Source: CAVVDY01 sp963815775
Lineage (GTDB): Bacteria; Acidobacteriota; Terriglobia; Terriglobales; Acidobacteriaceae
DNA: 64,000 nt
Assembly (NCBI GenBank): GCA_963815775.1
Contig: CAWFIB010000027.1
Coordinates: 1 to 64,000 of the forward strand
Reading direction: 5' to 3'
A program made the position numbers and the translations under genes. Below the pieces are notes generated by a model that saw only the letters and a program-made list of their open reading frames with translations, was not told where the DNA came from and did not search any database. Below are positions 16,720 to 23,528 of the stretch, in pieces (within the stretch, counting starts at the first letter, position 1; every line of letters begins with the position of its first letter).

Positions 16720-17637
16720 ATGTCCACCACCGATGTCTCCAGTCTGCAAAACCGTTTCGGCATTCCAGCAGTGGCCGAAGTCGTCTCCGGCAATGGTGGC
16801 CTGCCCAAGCTCGTCATCTCCGCCGCTGATGCGTCTGGCGAGATGTACCTGCACGGTGGGCACGTGACTTCATGGTCGCCTGACGGGTCAGGCAAGGTCC
16901 TTTATCTCAGCCCAAACTCGCTCTTCCAGGATGGCCATGCCATTCGTGGCGGCGTGCCGGTGTGCTTTCCATGGTTTGGCGACAAGGCGGACGATCCTTC
17001 GGCCCCTGCGCACGGTTTCGTGCGCACCAAGATCTGGCAATTGGAATCGATCAGAGCAGCAGGCAAGGACGTGATCGTCAGCATGTCGACCGAGAGTGAC
17101 GACGACACGCGCAAGTGGTGGCCGCACGACTTCCGCCTGATCTGCCGCGCGACCTTTGGCACAGAACTGAAGATCGAGCTGATCGTCACCAATATTGGCA
17201 CGACTCCATTCGTCTTTGAAGAGGCGTTGCATGCCTACTTCGCCGTCGCTGATGCCGAGTCCGCCTATGTGCGCGGCCTTGACGCCACGCGCTATATCGA
17301 CAAGACCGACGAATTCAAAGAGAAGATGCAGAGCGGCGATGTCCGCTTCTCCGCCGAAACCGACCGCGTCTATCTCGCCACCGAGCGCGCCTTGGAGCTA
17401 TTCGATCCCGCACCCAAGCCTAGCATCCGCCTGCAGAAGCAAGATTCCCACACCACCGTCGTGTGGAATCCCTGGTCTGAGAAATCTGTCGCGCTGAAAG
17501 ACCTTGGCGCCGGCGAGTGGAAACACTTCATTTGTATCGAAACTACGAATGTTGGTCCCTTCGCCGTGCAGCTCGCCCCCGGCCAGGCCCATACTATGGC
17601 AGTGCGAGTACAACTGGCTGCGGAAAAACGCGGCTAG
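16720..17637 (+). CDS. D-hexose-6-phosphate mutarotase (aldose 1-epimerase-like, YeaD family)
   Basis: This 305-aa protein contains GGHVTSWSPDG and IRGGVPVCFPWFGD near the N-terminus, PAHGFVRT with the catalytic-region His, and FEEALHAYFAV with the second His, all in YeaD order. It interconverts anomers of hexose 6-phosphates in the cytoplasm. AGGAGG lies seven bases before the ATG, a strong ribosome-binding site. Length is normal. Confidence 0.92.
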   Translation: MSTTDVSSLQNRFGIPAVAEVVSGNGGLPKLVISAADASGEMYLHGGHVTSWSPDGSGKVLYLSPNSLFQDGHAIRGGVPVCFPWFGDKADDPSAPAHGFVRTKIWQLESIRAAGKDVIVSMSTESDDDTRKWWPHDFRLICRATFGTELKIELIVTNIGTTPFVFEEALHAYFAVADAESAYVRGLDATRYIDKTDEFKEKMQSGDVRFSAETDRVYLATERALELFDPAPKPSIRLQKQDSHTTVVWNPWSEKSVALKDLGAGEWKHFICIETTNVGPFAVQLAPGQAHTMAVRVQLAAEKRG

Positions 17638-17695
17638 CCAGAGCAACTTTTGCAGCAGTCGAACTTTACAGGCTGCGATAAAATTTTCTCGGAGA

Positions 17696-17947
17696 CACGT
17701 TTTGAAGGGGCGCAGCTTTAGCTCCGCCGTCCACGTTTTGAAGGGGCGCAGCTTTAGCTCCGCCGTCCACGTTTTGAAGGGGCGCAGCTTTAGCTCTGCC
17801 GTCCACGTTTTGAAGGGGCGCAGCTTTAGCTCTGCCGTCCACGTTTTGAAGGGGCGCAGCTTTAGCTCTGCCGTCCACGTTTTGAAGGGGCGCAGCTTTA
17901 GCTCTGCCGTCCACGTTTTGAAGGGGCGCAGCTTTAGCTGCGCCGTC
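17696..17947. repeat. Minisatellite of seven 36-bp hairpin units
   Basis: A 36-bp unit (CACGTTTTGAAGGGGCGCAG followed by CTTTAGCTCCGCCGTC) is repeated seven times without gaps. Units differ at two adjacent bases of the 3' arm: CTCC in units 1-2, CTCT in units 3-6 and CTGC in unit 7. In unit 7, GGCGCAGC-TTTA-GCTGCGCC is a perfect hairpin; in the others the stem has one mismatch. All reading frames stay open because 36 is divisible by three, but there is no sign of a gene. Confidence 0.95.
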
Positions 17948-17972
17948 CAAGCCCCTTATTTTGTCATTCCGA

Positions 17973-17988
17973 GCGGGCTTCAGCCCGC
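17973..17988. repeat. Short REP-like palindrome
   Basis: GCGGGC-TTCA-GCCCGC is a perfect 6-bp stem with a four-base loop. It sits just after the minisatellite and shares the CTTYAG core seen in other palindromes of this window. Confidence 0.7.
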
Positions 17989-18022
17989 GAGGAAGATGCG
18001 TATTCGCGTTTTCCTCCCAACT

Positions 18023-19246
18023 CTAGTAAGCAAACGACTGAATGTCCGTCACCCCGGGGTCGGGTCCATCGACATACCCAATCCTCTTACTCGGATTCAG
18101 CGCAATGTGCATGGGAACCACATTGAATGAGTTGGAAAAGTGGAACCCGTTGAGCGTCTGTTTCAGCACGCCCTGCGTGTCGTAGATATAGATCGTGCTG
18201 CCGCTGGACACGCTTGAATTCGGCTGGGCCACGAAGAACAGCTTGTGAACGGGATCAAACTCGACATCGGCGCCGCTATAAAACTGGTTCCCGCTCGAAT
18301 TCGGCAACGGCACGGTGAACCCGTTCTGGTCGGCCAGACTGTAGAACTCCACGTTGGCATCGTCTTCCGTCGTAGTGACAAAAATGCCATCCGCCGCGTC
18401 GACGGCTATGCCATTGATAAATCCGAATCCGATGCCGGTAAACTTTGAGAACGTCCCGGCGGTAAGGTCCGCCACCCCGATGACGGGCAGGCAGTTAAAA
18501 CATCCCGGCCCACCGCCCAACACCGCCTGATTGGTCACGCTGTCGTACCCAATCGGCGGAGGCACGATGCCGAAGTCATTCGAGTCAGTGATCTTCACCA
18601 GCGGACCGAAGCTGTTCGCCGCCACGTTGGAGCTGAAGACCTCCGGGATGAAATGCCCGCTATTGTCGTAAGCGAACACGGCAACGTTCGGAATACCCTG
18701 GCTACGGCTCACCCCATTTGGCATGATGATGTAGTCGCGGCCGATGGGCGGCGTCCAATCGCCGGTGAATTGGTTCGAATTCAGCGGGTTGATCACCTGA
18801 AACTTGCGCGTCGCGCGAAACAGGCTGCCTAAGATTTCGTGTTCGATCAGCCCTACACTATTGCCGACAACCCCCAGGGTGACAAAGTCATCTCCTGTGG
18901 TTTGCGTCTTTGTCACCACCCTAAGAATCTTGCCCGTCTTCTGATCGAAGGTTTCTACCGCCGCCAGGACTTGGCCGTTCGCCAGCGTCTGCGCCTCGCT
19001 TAATACGCCTTCCGTGCCGTTCTGATCAATATCAAATCCAAAAATCTGCCCGCCAAACATGGTGTGGACAACGACTTTGCCACCGATGGTCTGCGCAAAT
19101 CCGCCAAGGGAAGAGAAGAACAACAGGATCAAACTAAAGATGGCAAGCCTGGCTGGCGATTTGTGGCTGCGCCAGCCCGTCCTTCCGTCCCCGACGGCTG
19201 TCGGTCCCGCGATCGACAGTGACGACGTTGCTGCAGTGGTCCACAT
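18023..19246 (-). CDS. Secreted hypothetical protein, beta-propeller-like
   Basis: From ATG 19246 (GGAGGAG lies six bases upstream) the protein is 407 aa. A hydrophobic segment ends in SSLGGFAQ, consistent with an export signal after a basic region. The rest is rich in short beta-like segments (FAYDNSG, GIAVDAADGIFVTTTEDDANVEFYSLAD, DVEFDPVHKLFFVAQPNSS) resembling NHL/YVTN-type propellers that report variables over time. I do not recognise a specific function. The gene is monocistronic. Confidence 0.7.
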   Translation of the reverse strand: MWTTAATSSLSIAGPTAVGDGRTGWRSHKSPARLAIFSLILLFFSSLGGFAQTIGGKVVVHTMFGGQIFGFDIDQNGTEGVLSEAQTLANGQVLAAVETFDQKTGKILRVVTKTQTTGDDFVTLGVVGNSVGLIEHEILGSLFRATRKFQVINPLNSNQFTGDWTPPIGRDYIIMPNGVSRSQGIPNVAVFAYDNSGHFIPEVFSSNVAANSFGPLVKITDSNDFGIVPPPIGYDSVTNQAVLGGGPGCFNCLPVIGVADLTAGTFSKFTGIGFGFINGIAVDAADGIFVTTTEDDANVEFYSLADQNGFTVPLPNSSGNQFYSGADVEFDPVHKLFFVAQPNSSVSSGSTIYIYDTQGVLKQTLNGFHFSNSFNVVPMHIALNPSKRIGYVDGPDPGVTDIQSFAY

Positions 19247-19484
19247 TGCATTCTCCTCCGGGATGCGGCATGCAAAATCCAGTGCGCCGCGCGCCAAAGC
19301 CTACTCCGGCAATCCGCTACTTATATCACGCGATTGTCTGCGCAATTGTCGAGAGTTTGTAAAGCCTGAGAGGCTTGAAGGCCCACGGCTTCCAACGGCG
19401 CCGCAGAGTTCCTACCGCGGGTGCCCCCCTCGTTTCCGCTGCCGGAATGAGTGGGCGATCAAAACGCCACATGTCAAGGGCGCA
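19247..19484. other. Intergenic region without recognised features
   Basis: The 238 bases between the secreted propeller-like gene and the transposon target site show no credible coding frame, RNA or strong hairpin. Confidence 0.5.
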
Positions 19485-19492
19485 GACTGGGA
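19485..19492. repeat. Target-site duplication, left copy, element 1
   Basis: GACTGGGA directly precedes the left inverted repeat and recurs at 22944-22951 directly after the right one. Eight bases is the duplication length usual for IS1595-type elements. Confidence 0.9.
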
Positions 19493-19520
19493 GGTAGTGT
19501 CCTAAATCTGCGTTGATGGT

Positions 19521-19730
19521 TCACGGCGTTTCATGGCCGAGGACGGATGACGCCAGCCACACGAGGAACCACCACGCTATGTAAACGGAAAAAGGAATCT
19601 GCGCTACCCAAAGAATCACCCGCGATACTTTATCAGCCTTCAGGCGTCGGGCCACAATTCCGAGACAAGAAATCACGAGTCCCAAAAAGAGTAAGAGCAG
19701 CGGCGGGTCAACGAATCGCGATTGGGTCAT
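19521..19730 (-). CDS. Small membrane protein coupled to the transposase gene
   Basis: This 69-aa protein has two hydrophobic helices (PLLLLFLGLVISCLGIVA and VILWVAQIPFSVYIAWWFLVWLA) joined by a short basic stretch. Its ATG overlaps the transposase stop codon by four bases (ATGA), so it should be translated from the same message. It lies entirely inside the transposon, close to the left end. No family is recognised. Confidence 0.6.
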   Translation of the reverse strand: MTQSRFVDPPLLLLFLGLVISCLGIVARRLKADKVSRVILWVAQIPFSVYIAWWFLVWLASSVLGHETP

Positions 19731-20671
19731 GCTAGAAGTTCACGCAAGCTCCAGATGTGGTCTGTGATTCCAGCCTCCATCGCCGGGGTCACGCGCAACG
19801 ACTTGTGTATACGGCAGAAATTGTAGTACGCAAAGTGCAGAGCGCAAGCGGCTTTGTGATTGTCCAGCTTCTTTGAGAAGGCGTTGGTCAAGCGAGTGAA
19901 ACGGCGAATCGCCATGCGAATCGTAAGGTTCTGGCGCTCGACATAGCTGGTGCTTATGTGGCGAGGGTCTGGGCGTCCATCGCGTATCTTGACTATCGTT
20001 TCTATCATCGGGGCTGGTGAGTAGCGTCCGGCTGCGTCGTGCTGCCCATAGTCGCCGTACAGCTTTATCATCTGCGCGAAGTCGGCCTGTCCCGCGAACA
20101 CGTCCTCAACTCCGCGCTGGTAGAAATGAAATCCATCTGTGGTGATTTGGAAACGGTGCTCTGCGTCCATGCGGTCGCGCAGATCGGTCAAGAATTGATA
20201 CGTCGTTTCCTTGTTGCGCTTCCCGACGATGTAGGACGGAATCAGCTTCGTCTGAGCGTCCATCGCCACGAAGACCCAGGCATTGCCGTATTCGTCGGGG
20301 TCATCAACTTTCACGTTGCGGTCTTTCTTCGCAACGAAACTCCAGATTTCGTCTGCCTGAATTTTCTCGCAGCGCAGATTCCGCATCTTCGCGTCCATGA
20401 GGGCTATGCAACGCTCACCAGCAAGCACCAGAAGGCGAAGGATGGTATCGCGGTGCAATCCAGTGATGCGCTCGACTGTGCGAACGCTGGTGCCTTCTAT
20501 GAGTAGCTGAATTGCTAGCAGAGCCTTATCTTCCGGCACCGTCATGGGTGCGAACAGGCGTTCATGCTCTTCCGTGTACGTCTTGCCGCACAAAGGGCAG
20601 CGGAAGCGCTGTAACCCGTTGCGGTGCTTGCCGAACTTGCGGCATTCGACGTTGCAGGCTTGGCAATTCAT
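19727..20671 (-). CDS. IS1/IS1595-type DDE transposase
   Basis: This 314-aa protein has an N-terminal zinc ribbon (CQACNVECRKFGKHRNGLQRFRC...C) and a helix-turn-helix around RTVERITGLHRDTILRLL. The catalytic core follows: DEIWSF (first Asp), ITTDGFHFY (second Asp) and SYVERQNLTIRMAIRRFTRLTNAFSKK (catalytic Glu). All catalytic positions are present in a single frame. A palindrome (20683-20700) sits 12 bases upstream of the start. Confidence 0.93.
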   Translation of the reverse strand: MNCQACNVECRKFGKHRNGLQRFRCPLCGKTYTEEHERLFAPMTVPEDKALLAIQLLIEGTSVRTVERITGLHRDTILRLLVLAGERCIALMDAKMRNLRCEKIQADEIWSFVAKKDRNVKVDDPDEYGNAWVFVAMDAQTKLIPSYIVGKRNKETTYQFLTDLRDRMDAEHRFQITTDGFHFYQRGVEDVFAGQADFAQMIKLYGDYGQHDAAGRYSPAPMIETIVKIRDGRPDPRHISTSYVERQNLTIRMAIRRFTRLTNAFSKKLDNHKAACALHFAYYNFCRIHKSLRVTPAMEAGITDHIWSLRELLA

Positions 20672-20682
20672 AAACGCAGTTT

Positions 20683-20700
20683 ACAGCAAGCGGTTGCTGT
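20683..20700. promoter_or_regulatory. Palindrome ACAGCAA-N4-TTGCTGT upstream of the transposase
   Basis: Perfect 7-bp arms flank four bases, 12 bases before the transposase start. A near-identical palindrome stands at the same distance before the 96-aa gene at 22587-22877. This suggests a shared operator. Confidence 0.55.
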
Positions 20701-20832
20701 TTGTCAAGGGGAATGCGCTAGAATCTAAGTGGTCAATGCCGAATAATGGTGCAATCTGTCCTAGATTTTTGTATATACTAGGCGACTTTTGCACACGGCA
20801 TTCACAGGCAAAATTAGCGAGGCATGGTAATT

Positions 20833-21078
20833 ATGGCTTCCACACCGCCAAAGAAGGGGCCCCACAAGACGATGTCGTGCAAGCCAAGTGCATCTCCACG
20901 GTTAAGCGACCAGCAAATCGAAGAGGAGATTAAGGCATTCGCCGAAAAAGCTCAGAGCGCGATTGAAAATGCGCGCAGCAAGATGAGCGCCGAGGAACGC
21001 GCCAAGGCTGATCGGAACGCTGACGCTATTTTCGACCGAGCCAGCGCCGCCGCAAAAGGTTCGCGGCGACTCGCGTAA
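20833..21078 (+). CDS. Small charged hypothetical protein (transposon cargo)
   Basis: This 81-aa protein starts at ATG 20833, preceded by GCGAGG at about ten bases; ATG 20824 is an alternative. The C-terminal half is strongly helical and charged (QQIEEEIKAFAEKAQSAIE, MSAEERAKADRNADAIFDRA). It could be an antitoxin-like or DNA-associated protein, but no family is recognised. Its 3' end overlaps the convergent 68-aa gene by 53 bases. Confidence 0.5.
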   Translation: MASTPPKKGPHKTMSCKPSASPRLSDQQIEEEIKAFAEKAQSAIENARSKMSAEERAKADRNADAIFDRASAAAKGSRRLA

Positions 21079-21232
21079 AATCCTCGACTAACTCTTCCCG
21101 CGCCTCTTGCGGAACGCTGTATTCGTCCAAGAGAGTCTTGAACGCTTCAAGATCGTTGCTCATCAGAAGGTCGTGATAACGACCAAGAATCTGCGGTGTC
21201 AATTTAACTACATCGCGGCGGGTATGGGCCAT
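21026..21232 (-). CDS. Small hypothetical protein (transposon cargo)
   Basis: This 68-aa helical protein (LTPQILGRYHDLLMSNDLEAFKTLLDEY ... EELVEDFTRVAANLLRRRWLG) lies 58 bases downstream of the unusual tRNA on the same strand. It has no signal peptide or membrane segment, and no family is recognised. Confidence 0.55.
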   Translation of the reverse strand: MAHTRRDVVKLTPQILGRYHDLLMSNDLEAFKTLLDEYSVPQEAREELVEDFTRVAANLLRRRWLGRK

Positions 21233-21290
21233 TAGCGCTCCGCATTATCCAGCAGTTTGTTCGTTTAGACAAGGCAACATGGTGCTAGAA

Positions 21291-21378
21291 TGGCGGAGGG
21301 CGGGGGGATCGGACCCCGTTCCCAATGAAGGAACTGGCGTTTATAAGACGGCTCCTAGCTGCCAGCTAGACACCCTCC
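21291..21378 (-). tRNA. Unusual tRNA with an 8/4 acceptor branch, long variable arm and anticodon UAU (allo-tRNA-like)
   Basis: On the minus strand 88 bases fold as follows. The acceptor stem is GGAGGGTG with CGCCCTCC (8 bp, one G-U). The D-arm is CTAGCT-GGC-AGCTAG. The anticodon arm is GCCGT-CTTATAA-ACGCC, with one C-C mismatch. The variable arm is GTTCC-TTCATTG-GGAAC, the T-arm is GGGG-TCCGATC-CCCC (4 bp), then G73 and encoded CCA. An 8+4 acceptor branch, long variable arm and G73 are the marks of allo-tRNAs, which are charged with serine in studied cases. UAU would read AUA. The mismatched anticodon stem leaves some doubt about function. Confidence 0.8.
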
Positions 21379-21505
21379 GGTCAAGGCAATAAGTTAGGCT
21401 CACCACGGCTCGAATCGCAAGCTCTAGCAGGAGGAGCGATTCGGGCCTTCATGTTATGGCCAGACACCACGGTAAGCCCAATGATGGCGCTGGCTGTTTC
21501 TCTTA

Positions 21506-22261
21506 TCACGATTCGCCCTCCTCCTCTTCCGCAGTCTCGTCGGAAGGATGGGCAGCTTCGTATTCGTTGATCTTGTCGATCAGTTCAAATACAAAGCTAC
21601 GATCTTGTGCGGGGAGCGTGAATGGATCGGCGCTAATCGAAAGACTCAGCGTGCCGCCATTGCTAAGTTTGATGACCTTACCACCGCCGCCAGCGGGAGG
21701 CAGATTAGGTGAATACGCGGGATCGGTACCCCCGTTCATTTCAGCCACGTATCCAGGTCGCTTGATTCTCTTCTTGCGCGGCCCCGTGTTACGAACCTGA
21801 CTGGCGAGAAGCGGATGCATCGGGAACTCGGCATACTTCGCCGCCTTGAGAAAGAACGTCACCGCCTTGCGCTTCGTTTCTCCCGTGACGTTGTAACGCT
21901 CCATTTCGTCGTCGAGCATTTTGGGCGTCATCTTCGTTAGGTCGTGGCCTAGCAGTGCACCATACGCTTCGTTAAGAAGGAGGATAAACATGGCGGGACG
22001 ATTGTCCTTCTGTTCGACTAGTTCATGCAGCAGTTGGGTCGGATGGTCTTCTGCATCAACCAGCTTGAAGAAGCGCAGTGCCATCAGAATTTGCGTTTGC
22101 ACAATTCCCGACTGGCTCCGCCAAATCGTGCGGTCAATCTTACTGGGAACGCCTTGCTCCAACGCCTCCACGGCGCTCTTGAACGTCAAGAACGGAAGGT
22201 AAGGAGCGGGATTGTTGTTAACCTTAGAGTCCTGCGCCATTTCGGTGCCTGTCTTTGCCAT
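21506..22261 (-). CDS. DUF5343-like protein (transposon cargo)
   Basis: This 251-aa protein starts at ATG 22261 with GCGAGG upstream; a longer start at 22297 has no ribosome-binding site. The N-terminal part (PYLPFLTFKSAVEALEQGVPSKIDRTIW ... QTQILMALRFFKLVD) matches the DUF5343 pattern seen in proteins of mobile and defence-rich regions. The C-terminus is acidic (DETAEEEEGES). The function is unknown; a regulatory or anti-element role is speculation. Confidence 0.75.
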   Translation of the reverse strand: MAKTGTEMAQDSKVNNNPAPYLPFLTFKSAVEALEQGVPSKIDRTIWRSQSGIVQTQILMALRFFKLVDAEDHPTQLLHELVEQKDNRPAMFILLLNEAYGALLGHDLTKMTPKMLDDEMERYNVTGETKRKAVTFFLKAAKYAEFPMHPLLASQVRNTGPRKKRIKRPGYVAEMNGGTDPAYSPNLPPAGGGGKVIKLSNGGTLSLSISADPFTLPAQDRSFVFELIDKINEYEAAHPSDETAEEEEGES

Positions 22262-22374
22262 ATCAGAACCTCGCTTAACTATAACTATGTATAACATATC
22301 GTATTGCCTTAGTGCGCAGATTATTTTTTGAGGTTGGAATCGAGAATGTTAACCTGCTTCCGATGGAGGCTTAA

Positions 22375-22554
22375 ATGGTGGCAGGGAAAACACTTACTCT
22401 ACGAGCGGATCGGGGGCAGGTTATTACTCGGGTGCTCGTGTCTGTGGAAAACGGGGTGTACTTTGTGTGCAAGCCTGAGGAATTTGAAGCTGCGGATCGG
22501 GAGCAGCGAAAGCCGATCTGCATCGGATTTCGACCGGAGTATGTTCTTAAATAG
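22375..22554 (+). CDS. 59-aa hypothetical protein (transposon cargo)
   Basis: A short frame starts at ATG 22375 with a near-ideal ribosome-binding site (GGAGG at 22365-22369, five bases away) and ends at TAG 22552-22554. The product (MVAGKTLTLRADRGQVITR ... CIGFRPEYVLK) looks like a compact mixed alpha/beta protein. No family is recognised. The strong start signal is the main support. Confidence 0.55.
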   Translation: MVAGKTLTLRADRGQVITRVLVSVENGVYFVCKPEEFEAADREQRKPICIGFRPEYVLK

Positions 22555-22586
22555 GCAACATGAAACCAGTTAAGTGGTTTCCGTGC

Positions 22587-22877
22587 TCAATGCTTCGGAG
22601 GGGATTTCTTGGGCCTGCCGCCCTTCTTTTCCTTCCGCATCGAGGCGATCTTGGCAAAGTATTCCGGCCCACGCTTGGCCGTGGCCTTGCCGCCCTTGGC
22701 TCCGAGAACGGCAGCGGGGGATTCCTCTAGAAGATTGTCAGCGAGGTGAACGGCAGCGGTGAGAAGATCATAAGCGCGTTGTGAGCGCTGCTCAGGGAGA
22801 GTTATGGTGCGGAGTATGTCGTGCGCTTCGCCTATCATCTGACGCAGCGCTTTGAGATCATTTTGCTTTCGTGCCAT
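22587..22877 (-). CDS. Small basic hypothetical protein, possibly DNA-binding (transposon cargo)
   Basis: This 96-aa protein has a helical N-terminus (ALRQMIGEAHDILRTITL) and a basic glycine/lysine-rich tail (AKGGKATAKRGPEYFAKIA ... GGRPKKSPPKH). The GGRPKK end resembles AT-hook or KGG-type nucleic-acid-binding tails. A palindrome like the one before the transposase lies 12-13 bases upstream, so the protein could be the element's regulator (inference). Confidence 0.6.
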   Translation of the reverse strand: MARKQNDLKALRQMIGEAHDILRTITLPEQRSQRAYDLLTAAVHLADNLLEESPAAVLGAKGGKATAKRGPEYFAKIASMRKEKKGGRPKKSPPKH

Positions 22878-22889
22878 GAGCCAACGGTA

Positions 22890-22906
22890 ACAGCAACCGC
22901 TTGCTA
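22890..22906. promoter_or_regulatory. Palindrome AGCAA-N4-TTGCT upstream of the 96-aa gene
   Basis: ACAGCAA, CCGC and TTGCTA match the transposase-upstream palindrome in sequence and distance from the start codon, except for one base in the right arm and the spacer. Confidence 0.5.
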
Positions 22907-22943
22907 GGGCAATAAGGCATCAACGCAACATTAGGACACTACC

Positions 22944-22951
22944 GACTGGGA
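22944..22951. repeat. Target-site duplication, right copy, element 1
   Basis: GACTGGGA directly follows the right inverted repeat and is identical to 19485-19492. Confidence 0.9.
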
Positions 22952-23043
22952 CGAGCTCGGCCACCCGCCGCCCGCTTCGCGTAAAATGATCAACGAGGCC
23001 TCCGCCGCATGCTGCCCTTCGGCCCGGCCTGCCTCAACTCTGA

Positions 23044-23118
23044 GGGCCTGTAGCTCAATGGTGGAGCAGGGGACTCATAATCCCTTGGTTGGGGGTTCGA
23101 ATCCCTCCGGGCCCACCA
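23044..23118 (+). tRNA. tRNA with anticodon CAT (elongator Met or Ile2)
   Basis: The acceptor stem is GGGCCTG/CGGGCCC, the anticodon arm GGGGA-CTCATAA-TCCCT, and the T-arm loop is TTCGAAT; CCA is encoded. The CAT anticodon alone cannot separate elongator Met from lysidine-modified Ile2. It is a normal 75-base class I tRNA. Element 1 ends about 90 bases upstream. Confidence 0.93.
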
Positions 23119-23150
23119 GTAATTCGCCGCCAGCGACTAGCGCTTAGCAA

Positions 23151-23278
23151 TTAGGGAAGGTCTGATCAACTCTGGCCTCTGCACGAGACCGCCTTCAGGC
23201 CGTCCGTAAGTGCCTGGAATGAAGCTGGGCTTCAGCCCCTGAGCGTCTTCGACCGGACTTAGATCAGACTTTTCCTAA
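23151..23278. repeat. MITE-like or structured 128-bp palindromic element
   Basis: The ends TTAGGGAAGGTCTGATC and GATCAGACTTTTCCTAA pair over 17 positions, and both differences remain G-U compatible in RNA. Inside are two more hairpins, GCC-TTCA-GGC (23191-23200) and GGGC-TTCA-GCCC (23227-23238). There is no coding frame and no clear target duplication. It could be a MITE relic or a structured RNA downstream of the tRNA. Confidence 0.6.
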
Positions 23279-23484
23279 CCGGCAACTGACAACTCTCTTC
23301 CGTCACACCGTCGCGCAATCTTTATTACTCATCAATTCCCATTTTGGAACGGCTCTGGTTACTAACGGACATTCCCTTTCGTAACCTCTCCTTGTCACAT
23401 AACACCTGACTTCACTCCCTCCCTCCGCTAGCCTAGAAATGGGAACGTGTTGCCAAACCCGCTCTTCGCTCGATGACCCTCTGG

Positions 23485-23516
23485 CGAAGAGCGAATGGCG
23501 AATAGCGAACAGCGAC
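23485..23516. repeat. Heptamer repeat tract GCGAANN, locus 1
   Basis: GCGAAGA, GCGAATG, GCGAATA and GCGAACA follow each other with a 7-base period just upstream of the 231-aa gene. Similar tracts occur at about 24252 and 24350. Confidence 0.75.
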
Positions 23517-23528
23517 CCAGGAGAACCC

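Larger units (their letters stand above)
19493..22943. mobile_element. IS1/IS1595-type cargo transposon, element 1 (3451 bp)
   Basis: The ends GGTAGTGTCCTAA (19493) and its exact complement (ending 22943) form a 13-bp perfect terminal inverted repeat. The match resumes after three bases as TGCGTTGATG, giving about 26 bp in all, and an 8-bp target duplication flanks it. Inside are a transposase, a 69-aa membrane protein, four small unknown proteins, a DUF5343-like protein and an unusual tRNA. Transposase and ends look intact, so the element could be active. Confidence 0.92.

Noticed and set aside
17696..17947. 36-bp repeat array as a CRISPR
   Set aside because: The units abut with no spacers and no cas genes are nearby; it is a tandem minisatellite.
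17504..18130. 208-codon open frame through the minisatellite
   Set aside because: It stays open only because the unit length is a multiple of three. It overlaps the mutarotase gene, and its sequence is just repeated HVLKGRSFSSAV.
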